Shown in pieces: positions 53,122 to 62,491 of a DNA stretch of 64,000 nucleotides. Positions within the stretch are counted from its first letter, which is position 1. Each line of letters begins with the position of its first letter. Below the pieces are notes generated by a model. That model saw only the letters and a list, made by a program, of their open reading frames with translations. It was not told the DNA's origin and did not search any database. Position numbers and translations under genes: made by a program. This DNA comes from an uncultured Eubacteriales bacterium (GTDB lineage Bacteria; Bacillota; Clostridia; Christensenellales; UBA1242). The stretch lies in contig CARUPR010000003.1 of assembly GCA_949077035.1 (NCBI GenBank), forward strand, positions 1-64,000, read 5' to 3'.

Positions 53122-54468
53122 TTAAAATAATACATCAACAGTCTTGGTTTTTCCTGAAATATTTGCCATTGTAAATGAAACATTATCACCTTTATCAAGC
53201 TTTAACAGCAAATACAACAGGTCATTTCGGTCAACAATTTGAATATTTTGTCCGCCATTTAATTTGCAAGAGATTATGAAATAATCATTTGTAAGAGCGG
53301 TGTTTCCGTTGTTTGAAATGATATAATAACCTTCATAATCAAAACCAAATATATAGCTTTTGTTTGCACTATAAATAACATTATCTAAGTAATAATAAGG
53401 ACTTTTAGTTTCTTCCCTCAAATAACTTGCATAAGCCGCTTCAATAGCGTCAAGTCCTTTTATACCCAAACTTTCAAAGGTATAAATCTTATTTGAACCT
53501 TTATTTTCATAATTGTCTATAAGTTTATCTAAGACTTTGATGACAGGATAAATTGAAACCATACCATTCATTTGATTACCATTTGTTGCTTCAACATTTC
53601 CACCAAGAGTTGTCAAGCCTATAAGAAAACCATTTTTATCAAAACAGCCGCCACCTGAATTACCCGGTGAAATACCCAAAGATATATCAACCACATCTTC
53701 ATATAGATTTGACAACACAGAATGAGGAGAATATGAATTGTGTGAAGATGGAAAATCTGTAAAAGCAGGATTGCCTTTTGAATCATTATATGGATATATT
53801 TTTTTAGTAGTATAAAATCTCATTGGATTGTTGCTTGCAATATTGCCTATTGTAAGACGATTTACATAGTCAAGCTCGAGTGGTGTTCCGATGGTAAAAA
53901 CCTGTTCATAATCAACTCTATCCTCAGCTTCGCAATCAACAATTCTATCTTTCATTGAAACATAATTGAGATTGACATCATCGGTATAGACAATTGCAAC
54001 ATCCAAATCTTGGTTAAACCATAAAAGCTCTGCTGGGTAATAAATTTCATCTTCTGTGAGGATGTTTATCTGTCTGTTTATATAATCATTGCTGTCATAA
54101 ATATCAATAACATGGTAATTGGTGACTATATAACTTCCTCTTTTCGCGATATAACCATTTTCCAGTTGTGTTGTATATCCTTTTGAAGCAACGCAAACAC
54201 CGCTTCCATGACCAATAACCTCTTTATCTAGTGCTGTGTTTTCACCGCTGACACAAACTGCAACAGTTGAACCGCCATCACGATAAAGCTTTGCGATATC
54301 ATAAATGTCCATTTCTGTGCTTATTCGTTCTGTCAAACAATTGGTAGTTGAATAAGATTTTTTATTAAAAAACTTTATAAATAATGGAATAACACTTCCT
54401 GACAACAAAAAAGACATTGCAAGAACTATCACTAAAGTTATTACCACAGTCTTCCAAGTCTTTGTCAT
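53122..54468 (-). CDS. HtrA-like trypsin-fold serine protease, membrane-anchored
   Basis: 448 residues. One N-terminal hydrophobic segment (residues 8-32) anchors it with the protease outside. The triad is visible: His in TNYHVIDIYD, Asp in LDVAIVYTDD and Ser in SPGNSGGGCFD. HtrA proteins usually carry a PDZ domain; here the C-terminal 140 residues do not look like one, so substrate recognition may differ. It lies between the Ppx-like and MreB-like genes, about 100-bp gaps on both sides, with an envelope-stress role inferred. Confidence 0.88.
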   Translation of the reverse strand: MTKTWKTVVITLVIVLAMSFLLSGSVIPLFIKFFNKKSYSTTNCLTERISTEMDIYDIAKLYRDGGSTVAVCVSGENTALDKEVIGHGSGVCVASKGYTTQLENGYIAKRGSYIVTNYHVIDIYDSNDYINRQINILTEDEIYYPAELLWFNQDLDVAIVYTDDVNLNYVSMKDRIVDCEAEDRVDYEQVFTIGTPLELDYVNRLTIGNIASNNPMRFYTTKKIYPYNDSKGNPAFTDFPSSHNSYSPHSVLSNLYEDVVDISLGISPGNSGGGCFDKNGFLIGLTTLGGNVEATNGNQMNGMVSIYPVIKVLDKLIDNYENKGSNKIYTFESLGIKGLDAIEAAYASYLREETKSPYYYLDNVIYSANKSYIFGFDYEGYYIISNNGNTALTNDYFIISCKLNGGQNIQIVDRNDLLYLLLKLDKGDNVSFTMANISGKTKTVDVLF

Positions 54469-54570
54469 ATAGCCCCCTAAAAAGTTTTAGCCGGTTTTCG
54501 ATTGAATAAATTTCAATCAAATCAAGTCTTTTTTATTTTAACCAATTTAAAGCAAATTATATATTTTCGC

Positions 54571-56055
54571 TTAAATAATTTGCAAACTCTTTTTATAAAC
54601 TTTTTTATAATCATTTGCAACAGTCATTCCCTCAGCGATTTCATAACTTGCATCGCCTTCAACAATGGTTTTCATAATAATTGAATCTCCAAGAATATCG
54701 CAAACTACATCTTTAATTACATCATTTCTTGAAGCATTTAAGTTTACAGCAAGTTTAACAATTATGCCAAGTTTTCGCACAGCATCAAGGTCCTCTTCTG
54801 TGATGATATCCTTATATTTAATCCATTCATTCAAAGAGAAATTATCTAAATTCTGACAAACACATATAAAACCGGCGATAACAAGTTCTCTATGCGAAAC
54901 ACCTTTTATATCTGAATATACAATTTTTTCAAAGCCATGCTTGCTATATTCTTCTGGATTTATACATTTTCCGCTGTCAAACATATATGAAGCTATCCTA
55001 AGAGGTTTTACATAAAATCTAGGCAATTTATGCATAACTTTAAGTTGTTTGAAAAGTATGATTGAAAGATTGTAAACACTTTGATTTATTGAAAATTCAT
55101 CCTTTGAAAACTCATAATAGTTTTCAAGAGAATTGGTAAGCAAATCATTAAATCTTTCTTGAGCTAATGAAATTACATTCACTCCAAGAACGCCATTCAT
55201 CACAGATGCGGTTGAAACATCAATTTCAGCGATTGGAAGTGCATCACTTATTCCCTTGATTACAGCAAAACCAACAGCAATCTTATCTGCATTATCATAA
55301 TTTACACCCTTGATTTTTCTAATCTTATCAAGCTCTAATCCCTTAATAAATTCATAAGTTTTATCAATGGTTGCCTTGGTAATTTGATAATTGTTGTCTA
55401 TGTCAAGTGGGTATCTTTCAAGCTTCTTTGCAATTTTGCCCATTGCAAGGAAGGCATTTCCAAGCCCAACAAATTTTACACTTTCCTCTTCTTCAAACGC
55501 AATCCCGCAAGAAGCAGCCTTCTTCTTTATAACTAATGTAAGTTTATCAAGATTTTTTTCTGTTTCATTTGCATTGAAGGTGCCAAAAGGAAGGGTTGCA
55601 CTTTCAAGAATGGTCCTTCTGTTATATTTCACTACATAACTTGAAAAAGCACCGACATACACAAAAACACCCTTTGCATTGTCTATCGAGTTTACCACAG
55701 AATAGAAGAGATATTTGATATAATCTTCATCACTGAGGAGTGTGAAATTTATTCCTGTGTTGTTGTAAATTTCATCAATAAAACCACGATAGTTTCTTGC
55801 ACGGGTCATAAAGTTAGATGATACTGCAAAGATTTTTTCTACACCAAACTTTTCAATCATCTTACGATAAATTTTAAGGACACTTAAGATTTTATTTTTC
55901 ATTTGAGGGCTTAAAAGTTCATCTCTATAAACCTCTTCACCCAAACTTAAGTTTTGACTTTGAGAGAGAGCCAAATTATATTTGCTTCCACTCACCTTAA
56001 ATATTGACAATTTGAGAACTGATTCATTCAGCTCTATAATCGCTATTTTTTCCAT
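54571..56055 (-). CDS. Ppx/GppA-like protein with HD-type C-terminus, catalytic residues lost
   Basis: 494 residues. It follows the exopolyphosphatase/GppA layout, but motif residues differ. GSNSxRL reads ELNESVLKLSIF. DIGGGSTE reads YVGAFSSYVV. The GEEEA that carries the catalytic Glu reads SDEDYIKY. The C-terminal HD region reads MFDSGKCINPEEYSKHG, with the HD pair replaced. Likely a non-enzymatic sensor or scaffold. The ATG at 56055 has AAAGGAGATG upstream; the longer in-frame extension would run over the ferredoxin gene. It starts 10 bases after the ferredoxin stop. Confidence 0.75.
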   Translation of the reverse strand: MEKIAIIELNESVLKLSIFKVSGSKYNLALSQSQNLSLGEEVYRDELLSPQMKNKILSVLKIYRKMIEKFGVEKIFAVSSNFMTRARNYRGFIDEIYNNTGINFTLLSDEDYIKYLFYSVVNSIDNAKGVFVYVGAFSSYVVKYNRRTILESATLPFGTFNANETEKNLDKLTLVIKKKAASCGIAFEEEESVKFVGLGNAFLAMGKIAKKLERYPLDIDNNYQITKATIDKTYEFIKGLELDKIRKIKGVNYDNADKIAVGFAVIKGISDALPIAEIDVSTASVMNGVLGVNVISLAQERFNDLLTNSLENYYEFSKDEFSINQSVYNLSIILFKQLKVMHKLPRFYVKPLRIASYMFDSGKCINPEEYSKHGFEKIVYSDIKGVSHRELVIAGFICVCQNLDNFSLNEWIKYKDIITEEDLDAVRKLGIIVKLAVNLNASRNDVIKDVVCDILGDSIIMKTIVEGDASYEIAEGMTVANDYKKVYKKSLQII

Positions 56056-56065
56056 TACATCTCCT

Positions 56066-56233
56066 TTAATCAAGCTTAATCGCTCCAACAGGACAACTTG
56101 CTTCACACGCACCACAATGGATACATTTTGTCTTATCAATAACCGCTTTTGCATCATTATCAAAACTGATTGCCCCTACTGGACAAATAGAAACACAGGT
56201 GCCACAACTAATACATTTATTTTTATCTATCAT
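56066..56233 (-). CDS. 2[4Fe-4S] ferredoxin
   Basis: 55 residues. Two CxxCxxCxxxCP clusters (CISCGTCVSICP and CIHCGACEASCP) in the clostridial-type fold; a one-electron carrier. The ATG at 56233 lies behind CGGAGG; an upstream TTG was rejected. It directly precedes the Ppx-like gene with a 10-base gap, so the pair is probably co-transcribed; no oxidoreductase is adjacent. Confidence 0.92.
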   Translation of the reverse strand: MIDKNKCISCGTCVSICPVGAISFDNDAKAVIDKTKCIHCGACEASCPVGAIKLD

Positions 56234-56313
56234 TTTTTCCTCCGTTTGAGGATATTTTAACATATTTTAGCGATAAAGTAAACTGATTTTTTAATAATAT
56301 TTTTATAATATTT

Positions 56314-56682
56314 CTATTTTTTAACAGCTTTAAAAGCCTGATATAAAGACAGTAAACAAAGAAATACCCCAAAGGCCATTCTAAGATATTTTGAAGGAAT
56401 GACTCCTGCAACAACCGCACCCAAAAAGGAAAAAACAATGCCACTTAAAATAATAAAAACAATGCCTCTTGTTTCAAGATAACCATTTTTATAATGGATG
56501 ACCAAAGAAAAGAGAGCCATAACCAAAAAAGCTACCAAGTTTATACCCTGACAGAGTTTTTGTTCAAGCCCCAAAAAGATGGTGAGAAGAGGTATCAAAA
56601 GAGTTCCGCCACCCATACCAAGCCCACCAAAGACACCTGAAATAAGGCCAAATAAAATATAAATAATGATGTTTAGTATCAT
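56314..56682 (-). CDS. TSUP (TauE/SafE) family half-transporter, C-terminal half
   Basis: 122 residues, three or four hydrophobic helices. GVFGGLGMGGGTLLIPLL is the signature of one TauE/SafE repeat, and full TSUP proteins have two. It overlaps the second half-size gene (56679-57305) by four bases, so the two should be made together and pair as a heterodimer. Family members move sulfite, sulfonates or related anions. The substrate is unknown. Confidence 0.85.
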   Translation of the reverse strand: MILNIIIYILFGLISGVFGGLGMGGGTLLIPLLTIFLGLEQKLCQGINLVAFLVMALFSLVIHYKNGYLETRGIVFIILSGIVFSFLGAVVAGVIPSKYLRMAFGVFLCLLSLYQAFKAVKK

Positions 56683-57305
56683 ATGATTAATTTAATACCT
56701 CCCACAAACATGACTATTGCAAAGATAAGTCTGACAGCTTTTGGAGGAAGAAATTTTAAAGCAAAAGAGCCAATTATACCTCCGATAACCACTCCCAAGC
56801 CAATAGTCAAAAGGGGCAGCGAACTTATAAAACCATTAAACACATAAATGAAAGCGGAAATTAAACTTAAAGGAAAGATTACTAAAATGGCAGTTGCGTG
56901 AGATTGTTTTGCATCAAGATTTAAGACTTTTTGCAAAAGTGGGACGCATATCATTCCACCACCTCCACCAAAAAAACCATTCAAAAACCCTATGATACTA
57001 CCTGTTATAATCAAAATAAATTTTTGTTTTTTTGAGAATTTTTCAGCCTTGTATGAAATATTTTTTCTTAAAAATTTTTCATTATCAAATTGCCTGCTTT
57101 TAATATTTTTCTTATCATTATTTTTAAGTTTATCATTATAATTTTTTTGATTTTTTTTAATATTAATTTTATTATTTTGAGTTAAAAAGGCAGTTTTTTC
57201 GGTTTTTTTTGCCTTTTTTTTGATATTTTTTGTCAATTTTTCTTTATTATCAATTTTTTCTGATGTCTTTTTTTGACTAGTTTTGTCTTTTTTTATTTTC
57301 TTCAT
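56679..57305 (-). CDS. TSUP (TauE/SafE) family half-transporter with Lys-rich N-terminal extension
   Basis: 208 residues. The last 115 form one TauE/SafE repeat (GFLNGFFGGGGGMICVPLLQ). The first 90 are almost only Lys, Asn, Glu and Thr, a low-complexity basic tail that should stay cytosolic and is absent from typical TSUP proteins. GGAAA lies before the ATG. It is first in a two-gene unit with 56314-56682 and divergent from the large surface gene at 57469. The basic tail may bind nucleic acid or anionic lipid, which is speculation. Confidence 0.8.
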   Translation of the reverse strand: MKKIKKDKTSQKKTSEKIDNKEKLTKNIKKKAKKTEKTAFLTQNNKINIKKNQKNYNDKLKNNDKKNIKSRQFDNEKFLRKNISYKAEKFSKKQKFILIITGSIIGFLNGFFGGGGGMICVPLLQKVLNLDAKQSHATAILVIFPLSLISAFIYVFNGFISSLPLLTIGLGVVIGGIIGSFALKFLPPKAVRLIFAIVMFVGGIKLII

Positions 57306-57411
57306 AATAATTTCCTTTATAGAGATGCAACTTAATTTAACAATTATTTTTTGCCATAATAGCCAAATAATAAGTTTATATAAATATTATGAATAAATAT
57401 CTAAATTTTAT

Positions 57412-57440
57412 TTGATTGTTTGTAAGAAATGTTGTATAAT
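57412..57440 (+). promoter_or_regulatory. Promoter of the 1144-aa surface gene
   Basis: TTGATT (57412-57417), 17-bp spacer, TATAAT (57435-57440), 28 bases before the ATG. Confidence 0.72.
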
Positions 57441-57468
57441 ATAAAAGTAATATTTTAAAAGGTGGAAC

Positions 57469-60400
57469 ATGATTAAAAAAAGATACAACTCAAATTCTAA
57501 ATGTTTAAAATTATGTGCTTTATTTCTTTTCCCATTTGCACTTTTTGGTGGAATTGCTTTAACAACCAATAACCACATTACTCGTGCAAGTGAAGGATAT
57601 GTAAGATACTACAACGAAAAGGTCAATCTTACCAATTCTAATTTTGAACAAGGTGCCACACCTTTTACCAAAGGTGACTCGCTCTCTGGTTGGAATGTAA
57701 TTGAAAAAGATAGTCATGCTACTGGTATGCTTATTGACGTTGGCAGAGGCACCAATAGTGATGACAATTCTGCAACAACAACTTTCTCAAAAAATCAAGA
57801 TGAATATATGCTTTCAACCAATCCTGGCTCTCATGGCAAGGATAGCAGAATTATGATGATTAATTCTAAAGAAAAGAAAGGCCAAACTAAAGTTTCTTCT
57901 TTCAAAGGTTATAGGTCAAGTTCAATCACTCTTGAAGCAAATTCAAATTATGTTTTTTCAGTTTCTGCCAAAACAATGCTTAATGGTGATGAGTTTGCAG
58001 CGGGCTCTATCTATCTCAATGGTTTGAAAGATAAAAATGGTGATGATATAAAACTTGGTTATGAAAATTTTTCAAACAGAACTTGGAAAGAATATTATTT
58101 ATTTGTTTCAACAGGAAGCACTTCTCAGACTGTGACACTTGACTTATATCTTGGCACCTCTAATGGAACACGAAGCCAAGGTGCGGTTTTCTTTGATAAT
58201 GTAAACATAACAAGATATTCTCAAAATCAATTTATTGAAATTTGCAAGGATTATGGCTATGAAAATGAAGACAAAAAATTGATTCAATTTAAAAACACCG
58301 ATAGTGACACCGAAAATGGTAAAGATGCTGTCTATTTAATAAATGAATTGCAAGAAAACTTCTATATTCATGAAAATACCTTAAACAAAAATTTCGACTT
58401 TGAGGATGAGATTGATGAGGACAGTCAAGCTCTTGGAGAGCACTGGCAAATAATAGCTGGCGGAAGAATGAACAGCAATGCACAGATTCTTGATGTGAGA
58501 AACACCTCTCAAAAAGATTTTGAAACATTGACCGGTTATCAGTATATCGGAGATGATTTTAGTTATGACAACAACAAAGCCCTTGTGCTTTGGACAAATT
58601 CAAACCAATATTCCTCAGATGGATATATTGGCGTAAAATCAGAAGATATTAAAATTGAACCACATTCTATTTATAAAGTAAGCTTAAAAATGAAGGTGGC
58701 AGGAGCTATAAACAAAGGTTCATTCAACCTTAAAGTAACCGAAAATGATTATATTTACACAGCCTACCCTACCATTTTAAGTGATGAGCAAGATGCTAAA
58801 AATTATTATGCACTTCAAAGCGGAAAGACAAGCGGCATCACAGGCAATGTGACCAATGCTTGGACAAATGACTATCAAACCGTTGAAATGTATATTAAAT
58901 CACATAGTATGTTTACAACTTCTGTAAACTTAGAATTATGGCTTGGTGACAGCGCAAACAAGGCTGAAGGCTGCGTTGCAATTGATAATATTCAGGTTGA
59001 ACGTTCTTCATACAGCGCTTTCTCAGGTGCTTCAAATCAATTTGAATTTAAATGGAATGAAGCAAGCGAATCTGAAAGTGAAACCTTCTCAAATGCATCA
59101 TTTAACAAAACAGAAAATGAAAGCAATGAAGGAAGATGGCCTGTTAAGGCAACAAGCTGGACAAGTGAAAAAGAAAGCGACAAAATAAACGAAAGCGGAG
59201 TTTTATATCTTGCTGACAATGAAAGTTACAAAAACCTTTATAAGGATAAAAATTATCTTTGGGCAGGAATAAATCCAAACAAGACAAATAAACCAAACAA
59301 CGTTTATATGATGTTTAATAAATACAACAGCTATCAATCACTGCTTTCAACTGCAAGCACAATAAACGCAAACTCTTATTACAAACTTTCATTTGATTAT
59401 TTCAATCAATCATTCTCAAATTTAAATGATTCAAAAATTAAAGTTGAAGTTATTGATGAAAATGGAATTGTTTTATTCTCAAAAGAAAACATCCAATGCC
59501 CTGAAGATTGGGCAACAATAGATATCTATATCCGCACTGCAGAAACTGTTTCACATTCTGTTCAGGTAAAGATTTCATTAGGTGACAAAGACAATAAAGT
59601 TGGCGGAATGGTTTATCTTGACAATTTCAGCATTTCTACAAACGAATCCTTTAAAGATGCATTTGCAAAAGCTGAAAACAAGACAGACTTAACAAATTAT
59701 TATTTAAATCTTGACTCTTCAGAGTTTTCAGGAATTAAAGATTCCCCTGCTTATAAATTTAAAGTTGATGAGGTTTATGATGCAAACTTCTCCACCGAAA
59801 ACTGTGGAAACTTTGGCGGAATAGCACATGGCAAAAACAACACTTATGGAATTGTCAATGATAGCAATCTTTTAGTAATCTCAAATAGAGTTGCATCAAG
59901 CACAACTCTTCAAACAAACTTCAATATTTCAATGAAAGAAAACAGCTATTATGAACTTTCATTTGACCTTGCAACCTTCTTCAATCAAGCTGCAGGGACC
60001 ACAGATAAAGACCATAAGGAATGTAAATATGGCTTTAAAGTGACAATTGATGGATATGAAGCTATCAGCGAAATACTAGGCGATGAAGACCTTAAACCTT
60101 ATAAGATTTACTATAAGAGTTCTGGTGAAGCATCAACACCTAAAATTTCATTCACTTTAATTTCTGATTGCGACAATTCTTTAGGCACTGCCATCATTTC
60201 AAATTTAAATTTCACATCTTCTGATGAGGCAACTTATACCAACCTTTCAAATCAACCAGGTTATGATAAGACTATATTCAAATCTGCAGTTTCAAACGAA
60301 ACTACACCTGATGAAGACACTGATACCGATACCGATGATGATAATAAAGAAGAAACTTCTTCAGCAAGTTCAACTTGGATTTTAATTCCTTCTATTATCA

Positions 60401-60903
60401 TGGGCGTTGCACTTATAATTGCAATAATTGGAATGGTATTCAAAAAGGTTAAAATCAAAAAGATAGATAGAATTAAAAAAGAAACCTATGATAGAAAGAT
60501 AAGTGTAAACCATGATATAATTATGGCTGAAGCTCAAAAGAAGAGAGATGCTGAAGTGAAGAATCTTCAAATAGCAAGAGATAGATTGCTTGAAGAAAGA
60601 CAATTAATAGAGCAAGAACATAAAGATTATGTTAAAGAACAACGCGCATCTTCAGATGGTAAAATCTCAAAAGCAGTTGAATCAGAATTTAAGAAATACA
60701 ATTCAAATGTTTCAAAATTGGATGAAAAAATAAACATTCTAAATGAAAAGATTGAAAATTGTATGAGTGCTGATTATCTTCTCTCTATTGAAAGAAAACT
60801 TGTAATGGAAGAAGATGAAAGACTTACTGCTGAAAGAAGAGAACGTAAAGCTTTGGCAAAAGAAATGAAAAAAAATAATAAAAAAGAAAAGAATGATAAA
60901 TAA
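57469..60903 (+). CDS. Large extracellular protein with jelly-roll-like modules and cytosolic coiled coil
   Basis: 1144 residues. A signal peptide lies at about 14-35. The outer part has four modules resembling carbohydrate-binding jelly rolls (CBM4/9-like), with the repeated endings GAVFFDNVNITR, GCVAIDNIQVER, GGMVYLDNFSIST and TAIISNLNF. A Thr/Asp-rich linker (DEDTDTDTDDDN) precedes a single membrane segment at about 968-992. The last 150 residues are a Lys/Glu-rich coiled coil in the cytosol, so the protein could link outside binding to the inside. AAAGGTGG precedes the ATG. Ligand unknown. Confidence 0.82.
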   Translation: MIKKRYNSNSKCLKLCALFLFPFALFGGIALTTNNHITRASEGYVRYYNEKVNLTNSNFEQGATPFTKGDSLSGWNVIEKDSHATGMLIDVGRGTNSDDNSATTTFSKNQDEYMLSTNPGSHGKDSRIMMINSKEKKGQTKVSSFKGYRSSSITLEANSNYVFSVSAKTMLNGDEFAAGSIYLNGLKDKNGDDIKLGYENFSNRTWKEYYLFVSTGSTSQTVTLDLYLGTSNGTRSQGAVFFDNVNITRYSQNQFIEICKDYGYENEDKKLIQFKNTDSDTENGKDAVYLINELQENFYIHENTLNKNFDFEDEIDEDSQALGEHWQIIAGGRMNSNAQILDVRNTSQKDFETLTGYQYIGDDFSYDNNKALVLWTNSNQYSSDGYIGVKSEDIKIEPHSIYKVSLKMKVAGAINKGSFNLKVTENDYIYTAYPTILSDEQDAKNYYALQSGKTSGITGNVTNAWTNDYQTVEMYIKSHSMFTTSVNLELWLGDSANKAEGCVAIDNIQVERSSYSAFSGASNQFEFKWNEASESESETFSNASFNKTENESNEGRWPVKATSWTSEKESDKINESGVLYLADNESYKNLYKDKNYLWAGINPNKTNKPNNVYMMFNKYNSYQSLLSTASTINANSYYKLSFDYFNQSFSNLNDSKIKVEVIDENGIVLFSKENIQCPEDWATIDIYIRTAETVSHSVQVKISLGDKDNKVGGMVYLDNFSISTNESFKDAFAKAENKTDLTNYYLNLDSSEFSGIKDSPAYKFKVDEVYDANFSTENCGNFGGIAHGKNNTYGIVNDSNLLVISNRVASSTTLQTNFNISMKENSYYELSFDLATFFNQAAGTTDKDHKECKYGFKVTIDGYEAISEILGDEDLKPYKIYYKSSGEASTPKISFTLISDCDNSLGTAIISNLNFTSSDEATYTNLSNQPGYDKTIFKSAVSNETTPDEDTDTDTDDDNKEETSSASSTWILIPSIIMGVALIIAIIGMVFKKVKIKKIDRIKKETYDRKISVNHDIIMAEAQKKRDAEVKNLQIARDRLLEERQLIEQEHKDYVKEQRASSDGKISKAVESEFKKYNSNVSKLDEKINILNEKIENCMSADYLLSIERKLVMEEDERLTAERRERKALAKEMKKNNKKEKNDK

Positions 60904-60956
60904 ACTTTTCTAGTTTCTATCTTTAAAACAAAATGCTTTAATTAAAAATTTTAAAA

Positions 60957-60990
60957 CAAAAAAAGGAAGATAAATTCTTCCTTTTTTTAA
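60957..60990. terminator. Terminator of the 1144-aa surface gene
   Basis: AAAAAAAGGAAGA / TCTTCCTTTTTTT hairpin with a four-base loop. Confidence 0.88.
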
Positions 60991-61096
60991 TTTATTAAAA
61001 TAAACTTTTTGTTTTTAATTTCTATTCATTTCAAAATTCATTAAAATAAAAATTAAGATTTATTAAACAACTTTCTTTCACAAGGTTTAAAATGAC

Positions 61097-61648
61097 TTAT
61101 TCATCGTCATCATCAAAATCTTCGTCTTCGTCTTCATCGTCAAAGTCATCATCGAAGTCGTCATCTTCCTCATAATCGAAATCATCTTCTTCTTCAAAAT
61201 CGTCTTCAAAATCATCAGCTTCATCAAGTTCTTCACTTTCATCGTCAAAATCTTCATCGCCGAAACCGAGTTCATCATCTTCTGCAAATTCAATATCAGA
61301 ATCCATATCATCATCAAGCATACCTGATTTTGTAAGGTCATTCACTGAAGCCATTTCACCAAGCTCATCATACATAGAATCTTCATTGTCATCAGATACC
61401 ATATAATCTTCCCAATCACCTGCAAGGTCGCTATCTTCGCTTCTATGTTCTTTCAAGCAACTTGCACACATAATTTCATCAGATTGGATATAATTTGTCT
61501 TGCAAATTGGGCAAAGCTCAAGGTCAGTTTCATCCAAATCATCTCTCTTTGCTTCCATTTCAGCTTTGCAAACTGAACAATATTTATCTTTCTTTTGAAT
61601 ATAATTTAATTCACATCTAGGACATCTGATATAAACAGGTTTTTTCAT
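61097..61648 (-). CDS. Zinc-ribbon protein with long acidic tail
   Basis: 183 residues. The first 70 contain four CxxC pairs (CPRC, CSVC, CPIC, CASC), giving two probable zinc ribbons. The last 75 are almost entirely Asp/Glu with a few Phe/Tyr. The acidic tail resembles in composition that of the RNA polymerase delta subunit, but the fold differs, so no function is assigned. AGGAG before the ATG. It sits alone, with A/T-rich gaps on both sides and no close partner. Confidence 0.8.
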   Translation of the reverse strand: MKKPVYIRCPRCELNYIQKKDKYCSVCKAEMEAKRDDLDETDLELCPICKTNYIQSDEIMCASCLKEHRSEDSDLAGDWEDYMVSDDNEDSMYDELGEMASVNDLTKSGMLDDDMDSDIEFAEDDELGFGDEDFDDESEELDEADDFEDDFEEEDDFDYEEDDDFDDDFDDEDEDEDFDDDDE

Positions 61649-61852
61649 ATTTTCTCCTTATAAAAACTTTTATCATAATTTTTTTAAAAAATTAAAACAT
61701 CTTTAAAATCCCTTAATATGTTTCTATCACATTATACAATGCTCTTTGTAAAAAGTCTATTATTTTTAATGATTTTTTTAAACTTTTTTAAACTTTTTTT
61801 AGAATATTTTTATTATCTATTTTTAATCTATTTTTAATCTTTTTATATTGTT

Positions 61853-62491
61853 TTATTTATTTAATTTTGCCTCTAAGCTTGCTTCAGCCTGACTTTTTCT
61901 TAAATACAAAGGTGCCAACTTTTCTGCATTTATAAGCCTGTTTTCTTTAAACATTTTATTTGATAACTCAAATAAATCTTCTGCTGATGGCTCGACAAAG
62001 TTTTCGCAAGGTGATTTTTCTTCTTCAAGACCCACCTTTATCATATTAATTTTTTCAAGGTCGCTTAACCCAATCAATCTCTCCTGCCCTAGCTTCTCGC
62101 CATTGCAAGAAAACTCACAAACATAATACAGATTGCTCAGCGCATCAACAACACAGCAGAAGTTTTGTTTAGGCTTAAATTTTTTAATATATGTATATGC
62201 CATAAGTTCGTTTGTGGTGATTGCAATCAATTTTTTTTCGCCACCACCTGCCAAAAAACCTTTTATAAGGGCAATACCTATCCTTAATCCGGTAAAAGAG
62301 CCAGGACCTATTACAAGTGAATAAGCATCATTCCCATTTATATCACAACCCAATTTGTCTAGCATGGTATCAATTGCTGGTAAGATATTTTCTGAGTGTT
62401 GGCAATTTGAGGAAAGCTGCTCAAAAGCTTTTTTTTCACCAATCGATATAGCGATAAGAGCCTCTTTAAATGCTGTTGAAATTGCTATCAT
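61853..62491 (-). CDS. tsaB: tRNA threonylcarbamoyladenosine biosynthesis protein TsaB
   Basis: 212 residues. The ASKHA-fold start is slightly trimmed and altered (MIAISTAFKEALIAIS, where most have DTS). The hallmark VIGPGSFTGLRIGIALIKGF is intact. TsaB forms the TsaBDE complex that makes t6A37 on ANN-decoding tRNAs; it is a non-catalytic scaffold for TsaD, which is not in the window. The start overlaps tsaE by four bases, as in most bacteria. Confidence 0.92.
   Translation of the reverse strand: MIAISTAFKEALIAISIGEKKAFEQLSSNCQHSENILPAIDTMLDKLGCDINGNDAYSLVIGPGSFTGLRIGIALIKGFLAGGGEKKLIAITTNELMAYTYIKKFKPKQNFCCVVDALSNLYYVCEFSCNGEKLGQERLIGLSDLEKINMIKVGLEEEKSPCENFVEPSAEDLFELSNKMFKENRLINAEKLAPLYLRKSQAEASLEAKLNK

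Noticed and set aside
54571..56163. Extended N-terminus of the Ppx-like protein starting near 56163
   Set aside because: It would overlap most of the ferredoxin gene, and AAAGGAGATG sits right before the ATG at 56055.
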